Shown here piece after piece: positions 37,961-44,930 of a DNA stretch of 64,000 nucleotides; position 1 is the stretch's first letter; each line of letters starts with the position of its first letter. Made by a program: the position numbers and the translations under genes. Source of the stretch: Bradyrhizobium diazoefficiens (GTDB lineage Bacteria; Pseudomonadota; Alphaproteobacteria; Rhizobiales; Xanthobacteraceae). The notes under the pieces were generated by a model. That model saw only the letters and a program-made list of their open reading frames with translations, was not told where the DNA came from and did not search any database. Where the stretch lies: positions 434,001-498,000 of the forward strand of contig NZ_JAFCJE010000004.1 of the NCBI RefSeq assembly GCF_018131185.1. Direction: 5' to 3'.

Positions 37961-38968
37961 ATGGCTTCCGCTCGTCGAACCATCTTCGCCCTCCCGTTGC
38001 GCGTCCTGACCTGGCTCGGCAGCCAAGGGACCCGCGCGGTGGCGGCCGTCGTTTTCATCGCGGTCGCGGTACCGCCGCTCGGCGCGCTGCTGCGGCCCTA
38101 CGTCACCGAGGCGATCTTCGTCCTGCTCTGCATTTCCTTCATGCGGGTCGATCTGGCCGTGCTCTCCAGCCATCTGCGCCGGCCGGCGCTCGTTGCGACC
38201 GCCACCGCCTGGACCACGATCGGCGTCCCGCTGATCGTCGGATTGATCGCCCATGCAACAGGGCTCACGAGCCGCGCGCCCGGCCTTGCCCTTGCGCTCA
38301 TGCTCCAGAGCATGGCTTCGCCGATGATGGCCTCGCCGGCACTTGCCGCGCTGATGGGCCTCGATGCCACCCTCGTGCTGGTCACGCTGGTGACCTCGAC
38401 CGCGCTGGTGCCCTTCACGGCATCGCTGTTCGCGGGCCTGTTCCTCGACGGGATGCTCAGCATCTCGGCCCTGGCACTCGGCCTGAAGCTGCTCGGCATT
38501 CTCGCCGCATCGTTGCTGACGGCGACCGTCATCCGCTGGATCTTCGGCGCGGAGGCAATTCAGCGCGCGAAGCAGCCGATCGATGGATTCAACATCATCA
38601 TCCTGCTCGTGTTCGCCTGCGCGGTCATGGGCGATGTCGCCGGCGAACTCTTGACCCGGCCGATCTTCACCATCGGCCTCGCAGCTCTGTCCTTCGCGAT
38701 CTACTTCACGCTGCTCGCGATCACCACGCTGCTGTTCCGCCGCATTGGCACCGACCGCGCACTGGCGCTCGGGCTGATGGTGTCACAGCGCAATCTCGGC
38801 CTGATGCTGGCGGCAACCGCCGGCGCATTGCCGCCCACCACCTGGCTCTATTTCGCAATGACGCAGTTTCCGATTCACCTCGCACCATACATGCTGATGC
38901 CGATCGCGCGGCGGCTGACCGGGCGCGCGAATGCGTCGCGCGGAGCCGCGGCAGACAACGCCGTCTAG
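37961..38968 (+). CDS. 10-TM permease, bile acid/Na+ symporter-like
   Basis: Protein of 335 residues with about ten hydrophobic helices (for example VAAVVFIAVAVPPLGALL, AIFVLLCISFMRVDLAVL, LALALMLQSMASPMMASPAL). Arg/Lys-rich loops are on the predicted inside. The repeated five-helix pattern and the S-P-M-M-A-S-P-A motif in the middle recall BASS/SBF-type carriers. Substrate unknown. It lies 10 bp after the esterase gene, probably in one operon. Confidence 0.7.
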   Translation: MASARRTIFALPLRVLTWLGSQGTRAVAAVVFIAVAVPPLGALLRPYVTEAIFVLLCISFMRVDLAVLSSHLRRPALVATATAWTTIGVPLIVGLIAHATGLTSRAPGLALALMLQSMASPMMASPALAALMGLDATLVLVTLVTSTALVPFTASLFAGLFLDGMLSISALALGLKLLGILAASLLTATVIRWIFGAEAIQRAKQPIDGFNIIILLVFACAVMGDVAGELLTRPIFTIGLAALSFAIYFTLLAITTLLFRRIGTDRALALGLMVSQRNLGLMLAATAGALPPTTWLYFAMTQFPIHLAPYMLMPIARRLTGRANASRGAAADNAV

Positions 38969-39066
38969 GTATGGCCTCACAACATCGGGATGTCCGTCCA
39001 GAAGCAAGCCGAACAAGTGGTTCCAGTCACGGCACGTCGCTCACTGGTTGATCTCGCACCGACGAA

Positions 39067-39091
39067 GGAACATCAATTCAAAGACCCCGTT
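39067..39091 (+). promoter_or_regulatory. EcfG-type general stress promoter for the PepSY-like gene
   Basis: GGAAC (39067-39071), 16 bp, CGTT (39088-39091), exact consensus, ending 29 bp before the ATG at 39121. Confidence 0.75.
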
Positions 39092-39120
39092 AAAGCCTTT
39101 CTTCGAAAGGGAGATTGGCA

Positions 39121-39375
39121 ATGAGGTTTGCTGCAATTCTGGTTCTCGGTTCGCTTGCCATGGGCTCAGCAGCGAGAGCAGATCAACCTGGGCCGGACTG
39201 GATGCCGATGGAGCAGGTGAAGGCCAAGGTCATGGAGTCGGGCTATTCGCAGGTGACCAAGCTTGAAGCCGATGATGGCCGGTGGGAGGGCGAAGGCATC
39301 AAGAACGGACAGAAGATGGAGTTCCATGCCGACCCCAAAACCGGGGCGATCGTACGCGAAAAGCAGGACAAGTGA
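39121..39375 (+). CDS. small secreted PepSY-like protein
   Basis: Protein of 84 residues. The ATG at 39121 follows AAAGGGAG. A signal peptide (MRFAAILVLGSLAMGSAARA) precedes one compact domain: WMPMEQVKAKVMESGYSQVTKLEADDGRWEGEGIKNGQKMEFHADPKTGAIV, which has the helix-then-hairpin pattern of PepSY_2 domains (given here in parts: WMPMEQVKAKVMESG and MEFHADPKTGAIV). Such proteins may bind or inhibit proteases in the periplasm; no test of that here. An EcfG promoter lies directly upstream. Confidence 0.8.
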   Translation: MRFAAILVLGSLAMGSAARADQPGPDWMPMEQVKAKVMESGYSQVTKLEADDGRWEGEGIKNGQKMEFHADPKTGAIVREKQDK

Positions 39376-39447
39376 GCATCGGCGACGTCCGATTTTGAAC
39401 GGCGCGGACGTCGCCATTCCGCACGTGCCCCATTCAAACGTACATGA

Positions 39448-40392
39448 CTATCCCGCCCGCGCAGCGCGCCGCAGCGCCTGCGGCGGCTGGCCGAAGGCGC
39501 GGATGAAGGCCCGGCGCATGCGCTCCGGATCACGGAAGCCCGTGGCTTCCGCAACCAGCTCGATCCCCTCGCGCGAGGACTGCACGCGTTCGCGCGCGAC
39601 TTCCAGCCGGAGCCGCTCGATCGCCTTGGAGGGCGTCGTGCCAGTCTCGGCGGCGAAGGCACGGGCGAAATGCCGCGCGCTCATGCCGGCGCGATCGGCG
39701 AGATTCTCCACCGTCAGCGGCGCATCGAGGTTTTCGCGCGCCCACGACAACAGCGCGCCGAAGCGGCTGTTCGGTGCCTTCAATTCCAGCAGCGAGGAAA
39801 ACTGCGACTGGCCGCCGCTGCGGCGATGGTAGAGCACGAGGTGCCGCGCGGCTGCCCGCGCGATCTCCTCGCCGTGATCCTCGGTGACCATCGCGAGCGC
39901 CAGATCGATGCCCGCGGTGATCCCGGCCGACGTCCAGACATTGCCATCGCGGGTGAAGATCTGGTCGGGCTCGAACTTCACCTTCGGATAGCGCGCGACG
40001 AAATCGCGGGTCCGGCCCCAATGCGTGGTGGCGCGGCGGCCATCGAGCAGCCCCGCCTCGGCGAGCACATAGGCGCCCGAGCAGACGCTGGCGACGCGCA
40101 CGCCGCGCCGCGCCAGCCGCTGCACGAAGGCGCGCGTGGCCTCGCAGCGCGCGGCATCCGCGACACCCGCGCCGCCGGCGATGACCAGCGTCGTGATCGC
40201 ATTCGCCGACCTGAAATCGCGGGCCATCATCTCGACGCCCGACGAGCTGCGGACCGGCCCGGCATTCAGAGCCAGCACGCGGAGCGCCAGCGGCTTGCCG
40301 GCGCAGCGTGCCGCGACCTCGAACGCCGAGATCGGGCCGGCCGCGTCGAGCAGCTGGAAATCCGGAAAGATCAGGATGCCGATCATAGCCAT
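39448..40392 (-). CDS. GlxA-type AraC-family regulator (DJ-1/PfpI domain plus HTH)
   Basis: Protein of 314 residues. Residues 4-170 are a DJ-1/PfpI-like domain (IGILIFPDFQLLDAAGP, SVCSGAYVLAEAGLLDG) that usually senses a ligand in this family. The C-terminal 100 residues have two AraC helix-turn-helix units (LTVENLADRAGMSARHFARAF and IELVAEATGFRDPERMRRAF). It is divergent from the PfpI-family enzyme at 40481, which it probably controls; the 88-bp gap would hold the operator. Confidence 0.9.
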   Translation of the reverse strand: MAMIGILIFPDFQLLDAAGPISAFEVAARCAGKPLALRVLALNAGPVRSSSGVEMMARDFRSANAITTLVIAGGAGVADAARCEATRAFVQRLARRGVRVASVCSGAYVLAEAGLLDGRRATTHWGRTRDFVARYPKVKFEPDQIFTRDGNVWTSAGITAGIDLALAMVTEDHGEEIARAAARHLVLYHRRSGGQSQFSSLLELKAPNSRFGALLSWARENLDAPLTVENLADRAGMSARHFARAFAAETGTTPSKAIERLRLEVARERVQSSREGIELVAEATGFRDPERMRRAFIRAFGQPPQALRRAARAG

Positions 40393-40480
40393 GTCCGAAA
40401 TAGAGGGAATTATGCCATTTCAGACGCAAAGGCACCATGCCAGTCTTCGCGCGTCAAGCTCATCTTTGGAGGATCCGCCG

Positions 40481-41167
40481 ATGTCGTCACCGCTCCAGAT
40501 CGGAATTTTGGTGTTTCCGCGCGTCACCCAGCTCGACTTCACCGGTCCCTTGCAGGTGTTCTCCATGGTGCCCGGGGCAACGCTGCACCTGATCTGGAAG
40601 CGGATCGAGCCTGTGCCGAGCGATTCCGTGCTCATGCTGACGCCGACCACGACGTTTGCGGATTGCCCGCAACTTGATGTGATCTGTGTGCCCGGCGGCG
40701 GCGGCACCAACGACCTGCTCAACGACGAGGAGGTGCTCGCCTTCCTGCGCAAGCAGGCAGCGGGCGCGAAATACGTCACCTCCGTCTGCACGGGATCGCT
40801 GGCGCTCGGCGCTGCCGGACTATTGAAGGGCTACCGCGCCGCGACCCATTGGAGCGCGATGGAGATGCTCGGCGAGTTCGGTGCCACGCCGACCAGGACG
40901 CGTGTCTGCGTCGACCGCAATCGCATCACCGGTGGCGGCGTCACCGCTGGGATCGATTTCGCGCTGACGCTGGTGTCCATCATGATCGATCGGACCATGG
41001 CGGAAGCGATCCAGCTTCAGATGGAATACAATCCGGCCCCGCCGTTCAATTCGGGATCGCCCGACACCGCGCCGGCGGAGGTCCTGGCATTGCTGAAGGA
41101 GCGCGGCGCGCAAAACCAGGCGCGACGGCTCGACGCCGTGAAGCGTGCCGCTGAGCGCGTGATGTAG
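40481..41167 (+). CDS. DJ-1/PfpI family protein (isonitrile hydratase-like)
   Basis: Protein of 228 residues. The ATG at 40481 follows GGAGG by 8 nt. DJ-1 fold with the nucleophile-elbow cysteine in TSVCTGSLALGAAGLL, an upstream acidic/aromatic block FPRVTQLDFTGPLQVF, and RITGGGVTAGIDFALTLV. This arrangement matches the isonitrile hydratase (InhA) subgroup that turns isonitriles into N-formamides; other members are glyoxalase- or amidase-like, so the substrate is not certain. It is divergent from a GlxA-type regulator of the same fold. Confidence 0.82.
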   Translation: MSSPLQIGILVFPRVTQLDFTGPLQVFSMVPGATLHLIWKRIEPVPSDSVLMLTPTTTFADCPQLDVICVPGGGGTNDLLNDEEVLAFLRKQAAGAKYVTSVCTGSLALGAAGLLKGYRAATHWSAMEMLGEFGATPTRTRVCVDRNRITGGGVTAGIDFALTLVSIMIDRTMAEAIQLQMEYNPAPPFNSGSPDTAPAEVLALLKERGAQNQARRLDAVKRAAERVM

Positions 41168-41569
41168 CTATCGTGTCCAGGACGTGGTGCGGCACGCAGC
41201 GACGCTCCGGAGAGCCGGGACACGTCAGGACGATAGCAACAGAAAAAGGCCGCTCGGTTTCCCAAGCGGCCTTTCCTGTCTTACGGCGGCTGCACATTTG
41301 ATCGGGCGATTTCGGAGCTTCCAGACCGGGGGCCTATCTCCCGATCGAGTCCTGGTCGGCGGCCGCTGCATTTCGGGACAGTCGCGAACTGTTGCCCGAA
41401 CCGAACGCGATGGTCTCCCATCTCCGTAAGATGGGACCATTGAGCCGCATCGCACGCATTGGCGCAACGGCCGCGCAACCGCCGTCCCCGCTGTTCCCGT
41501 TGTTCACAGCAGGGTGCGGCGGATGCGTATGCATCCAGTTCGACGATGAAGATCGCGGAGGCTGAAAAC
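41168..41569. other. gene-free stretch with one terminator
   Basis: About 400 bp between convergent genes. It contains the terminator at 41245-41278. From 41280 to 41569 I see short open frames with no protein-like composition, and no RNA gene. Confidence 0.4.
41245..41278. terminator. bidirectional terminator
   Basis: aaaggccgct / 10-nt loop / agcggccttt, with A-rich and T-rich flanks, after the DJ-1/PfpI gene and facing the end of the NDUFA12-like gene. Confidence 0.7.
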
Positions 41570-41977
41570 CTAGCCAGGCGTCCAGGGCTGATAGTCGCCG
41601 GTCGCCTTCGGCCGCTTGCCGCTGGCAAGGGTCGATCCCGAGGGACGATAGGCCCTTGCCGTGCCGGTGAGATTGGGCTGGTGCGGCTTTTCCCACTCGC
41701 GCGGCTGATAGTTGGCCTCGGTCGGCGGCACATCGACGACATGATGCATCCAGCCGTGCCAGGACGGCGGGATCCGGCTCGCTTCGGCATAGCCGTTATA
41801 GACCACCCAGCGCCGCTCGAAGCCGAGGGTCGGATCGACCGCCCCGCCGCGGGTGCGATAGTAGAGATTGCCCTGCTCGTCCTGGCCGACCAGCTCTCCG
41901 TACCGCTTGGTCCAGAGTTGGGTGCCAAAAGTCTGGCCATTCCACCAGGTGAAGAACTTGAGGAAGAATTGTTTCAT
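41570..41977 (-). CDS. NDUFA12-family complex I accessory subunit
   Basis: Protein of 135 residues. The start at 41977 (MKQFFLKFFTWWNGQTFGTQLWTKRYGE, in part) and the blocks GNLYYRTRGG, RRWVVYNGYAEASRIPPSWHGWMHH and NYQPREWEKPHQPNLTGT are those of the alphaproteobacterial counterpart of mitochondrial NDUFA12/B17.2, an accessory subunit of NADH:ubiquinone oxidoreductase. No cofactor is bound. In relatives it is close to aat and DUF2155; here an accessory block (37-41 kb) is inserted between them. Confidence 0.9.
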   Translation of the reverse strand: MKQFFLKFFTWWNGQTFGTQLWTKRYGELVGQDEQGNLYYRTRGGAVDPTLGFERRWVVYNGYAEASRIPPSWHGWMHHVVDVPPTEANYQPREWEKPHQPNLTGTARAYRPSGSTLASGKRPKATGDYQPWTPG

Positions 41978-42222
41978 GCGGCAAGGGCCCTGCTTCGTGG
42001 GGCCCTGATGCCATCCGGGCGGCAAAATGTCCAGTTCGGCGGAACGGTGGGGCCCTTCCGCAAATGCGCGGCCGCGACATAAAGGCCGCCGCAAATCGGA
42101 CGCCATCCGTTCATGCCGGGTACAGGGGGCGCGCATGAGGCTTCTGGTCGCGCGCAAACCGGCGTGATCCCAGGAACCCTAGCCCTTTCATAGGGTTTGC
42201 TTCCGGGAAAAGGAGTTTGACC

Positions 42223-42888
42223 ATGAACAGTCTGAAAGTTTTGAGTGCCGCAGCAGCGCTAGCGCTCGTTCTGCCCATGACCTCGCCGAGCTTTGCACAG
42301 GGACCCGGCGGCGGCGGCCGTGGAGGCGGAGGCGGTGGCGGTGGCGCGGCCATCGGCGGTGGCGCTGCCATTGGCGGCGGCGGCGGTGGCGGCGGTGCCA
42401 TCGGCGGCGGTGGCGGGCGCATGGGCGGCGGCGCTGCCTTCAGTGGCGGCGGAGCACGGATGGGCGGCGGCCCCGCGATCCACGGAGGTGGCGGCAACTT
42501 CGCGGCCGGCCCGGCACGCCCGAGCGGCGGCACGTCCTTCACCGGCGGTGTCAGCCGTAACTTTGCAGCAGCCAACAGCGGCACCTGGCAAGGCAGCGGC
42601 AATTGGAGCGGCGGAGGCAGGCATCATCATCACCATTATCGTCGTGGCGGCTTCTGGCCCGGCTTCGCGGCGGGTGCCGCGATCGGCGGCCTCGGCTCGT
42701 ACGCCTATTACGGCAGCAGCTATTACGATGACCCCTACTACTATGGCGGCTACTATGACGAGCCGACCGTGGCGGTGGTCCCCGGTGGTGGCGACGATGC
42801 AGCTTATTGCGCCCAGCGCTATAAATCCTATGACCCGGCTTCAGGGACCTATCTCGGTTACGACGGACGGCGGCATCCCTGTCCGTAG
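42223..42888 (+). CDS. Gly-rich BA14K-family secreted protein
   Basis: Protein of 221 residues. The ATG at 42223 follows AAAAGGAG. A signal peptide (LSAAAALALVLPMTSPSFA) precedes about 80 residues of Gly-rich repeats (GGGRMGGG, GGGAAIGGG). A His cluster (GRHHHHHYRRGG), a short hydrophobic segment (GFAAGAAIGGLGSYA) and a Tyr-rich loop follow. The C-terminal BA14K motif is YCAQRYKSYDPASGTYLGYDG. BA14K proteins have been described as lectin-like antigens; the role here is unknown. Confidence 0.85.
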   Translation: MNSLKVLSAAAALALVLPMTSPSFAQGPGGGGRGGGGGGGGAAIGGGAAIGGGGGGGGAIGGGGGRMGGGAAFSGGGARMGGGPAIHGGGGNFAAGPARPSGGTSFTGGVSRNFAAANSGTWQGSGNWSGGGRHHHHHYRRGGFWPGFAAGAAIGGLGSYAYYGSSYYDDPYYYGGYYDEPTVAVVPGGGDDAAYCAQRYKSYDPASGTYLGYDGRRHPCP

Positions 42889-42934
42889 GACGACCTGAAC
42901 GATAGTTGCAGCAAGACACGATGGGCGGCGCCGG

Positions 42935-43174
42935 TCACTGGCCGGCGCCGCCCATGCGTCTTGGCGAGCCGCCTGAATTCTCCAGCTTGCGATAGAGCTC
43001 CAGCCAGCGCCGCTCGCGCGCGGTCAGCGGCTCGCCGTCGAACGACCACGCCGGACACCCCTCCTCGTCGAGAGGTGCGATGGCCTCGCGCCTTTCGAAC
43101 TCCGCAAGTTCGCCCACCGTCGGCCGTAAGGCGGCAAACACATTCGGGCCAGTCAGGCGGCCGGGGTGACGCAT
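42935..43174 (-). CDS. small protein coupled to the LuxR-type regulator
   Basis: Protein of 79 residues. Its ATG shares one base with the TGA of the regulator gene (TGATG), which suggests translational coupling. It is charged and helical (AALRPTVGELAEFERRE, TARERRWLELYRKLENSGG) with no membrane segment. Not recognised. It could be a co-factor of the regulator, judged only by its position. Confidence 0.55.
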   Translation of the reverse strand: MRHPGRLTGPNVFAALRPTVGELAEFERREAIAPLDEEGCPAWSFDGEPLTARERRWLELYRKLENSGGSPRRMGGAGQ

Positions 43175-44316
43175 CACTGTTCCCAATCGACATCGCCAAT
43201 CCGGACGCTGCCGATCGATGCCATCAGGCTGGCGAGCTGGGCCTGGCGTCTGGTCGCGGTCTTGGCGAAAACTCGGCGCAGATGCGTCTTGATGGTATTT
43301 TGCGACAGCCCGAGCGCGCGTGCGGTCTCGATGGTGGTGCTGCCGGACGACGACGCGAGCGCAACTCGCGCCTCGGCGTGGGTCAGACCGTATGCGTCCA
43401 TGATCCGTCCGAGCGGGATCGATCGTCGGTTGGCAGCATCGACGACGAACAAAACCACCGCCGCATCCTTCACGCCCGCATCGGACAGTCGTCCAAGATC
43501 CTTGCCGCGGATCGCGGTGACCAGGACGGTCAGGAGCCGGCCGTCCTGGTTGCGTGGCAGGCTCATCGTGCCGCCGGCGGCCCCCCGCAGCGCCGCGCGC
43601 ACCAATTCGTTGAGCCGCTGCGAATGCACAGGCCAACGGGTCGCGATCGACTGATGCAGTCGCAACGACCCTTCCTCCGACATCCGTCTTGCAGAGGCAT
43701 TGGAGAACAACACGCGTGCTTTGTGGTCCAGCACCACGACGCCGTCGGCAAGCCGGTCGAGGACATCGAATGCTGCATGCTGCATGGCCAGATAGCCGTC
43801 GATCCGAAATCCCAGCGTCACCGACCGGCGCAGATGCGGCGACAGCCGCTCCAGCAGCCGCACCTCATCGGGATCGAGCGGTCCGCGCCGCTCGCTACGA
43901 CACATGTTGAAGGCGGCACGAAAATCGTCGCGCGCCGCCAGCGCAATCATTCCGTTATACCCGATCTCCTGAGGCCGCAGCACTTCGTCGTAGAATGCGG
44001 TCGCCTGAAGCTTCGAGAGCGGGATCGCTTGATCGGACTGCACCAGCCGCCCTACCGGCTGCGTCTCCATATATTGCGACCATGGATTATTCATGTGCCG
44101 GTCCTGATAGGCGCGATTGCACGCCTCATTCAGGCGGCCGTTGAAATCGAAATAAACGCGCTGCGCGGTGACCGATTGACCGAACAGGATGCCGCCCTCG
44201 CTATGCGTGAGATCGGCGATGGCCGTGAGCGCATGGGGCCACAGATCGTTTTCGGCCGCGGCGTCGTAGATCAGGTCGAGGAGCTTTTCGATCCCGTCGT
44301 TGGAGAAGTTCACCAT
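43174..44316 (-). CDS. LuxR-type HTH transcriptional regulator
   Basis: Protein of 380 residues from the ATG at 44316 (MVNFSNDGIEKLL); the frame is open to a TTG at 44358. The N-terminal 200 residues are a PAS/GAF-like sensing region without clear ligand motif. A middle part (DGVVVLDHKARVLFSNASARR) looks like a PAS fold. The C-terminal 65 residues are a GerE/LuxR helix-turn-helix (LTHAEARVALASSSGSTTIETARALGLSQNTIKTHLRRVFAKT, seen in parts). It lacks a receiver and a typical autoinducer domain, so it is an orphan regulator. It is divergent from the autotransporter gene. Confidence 0.85.
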   Translation of the reverse strand: MVNFSNDGIEKLLDLIYDAAAENDLWPHALTAIADLTHSEGGILFGQSVTAQRVYFDFNGRLNEACNRAYQDRHMNNPWSQYMETQPVGRLVQSDQAIPLSKLQATAFYDEVLRPQEIGYNGMIALAARDDFRAAFNMCRSERRGPLDPDEVRLLERLSPHLRRSVTLGFRIDGYLAMQHAAFDVLDRLADGVVVLDHKARVLFSNASARRMSEEGSLRLHQSIATRWPVHSQRLNELVRAALRGAAGGTMSLPRNQDGRLLTVLVTAIRGKDLGRLSDAGVKDAAVVLFVVDAANRRSIPLGRIMDAYGLTHAEARVALASSSGSTTIETARALGLSQNTIKTHLRRVFAKTATRRQAQLASLMASIGSVRIGDVDWEQ

Positions 44317-44930
44317 TTTGCCGCCCGAGTCATCGACAACCAGAGATTGCCTATACAACCTTAAGAGGTATTATGATGATACCGCATTTGGCGGTGCAAT
44401 GCCTCACCCGGTGGGGTGAGAGACTGCCAATGTCGATCATGATCCGGTCTTGTGTTCTCCTCAGGACCACTGCGGGATCGTGGCAGACTGCGTAGAAGTG
44501 CGCATCCAAAGTCGTTGTGCCAGCGGCTGACGCTCGTATTTTGCGAGCCTACCGGCATCCTCCGCATGTCGATGCGAGCCCGCCGCGACGTTTGCCAACC
44601 GTAGAGTGAGAAGCTCGTCTGCAACGCTGCGCTGATGACGAACTCGACGGCAAAGGACGCCCGCGCGCCCACCGTCGAGGACAGCTTTGACGATCTTGTT
44701 CCGTTCGTGCGGCGTGCTCGTCAATGAAAGCGTGCCTCGCATCGCGAGCTTGGTCATCGTGGAATTCCCACACACTGTGTTCTGCGCGCCACGGTCACCA
44801 CTCATCTTTCGCCCCTCACCCCGTTGGGCGACGCGACGACCCGTCACCGCTCGCTATCCACATCGTCGACGGTTGCGCTCGGGCGAGTCGGGATACCCGC
44901 ACAGGTTTGGAAGAAGACTGGGAATTGGCA
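44317..44930. other. intergenic region between the LuxR-type gene and the autotransporter
   Basis: About 610 bp. The minus-strand frame 44461-44847 is open for 128 codons but has no ribosome site, signal or family resemblance. I treat the region as regulatory DNA for the two divergent genes, with low certainty. Confidence 0.35.

Noticed and set aside
41281..41569. Short minus-strand frames after the terminator
   Set aside because: Several overlapping frames with no protein-like composition or start signals.
42188..42212. GGAAC-N16-GGTT before the BA14K gene as an EcfG promoter
   Set aside because: The -10 part is GGTT, not CGTT; one mismatch in a short motif is not enough.
44461..44847. 128-codon minus-strand frame upstream of the autotransporter
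   Set aside because: Arg-rich, no ribosome site, no signal or family; possible but not supported.
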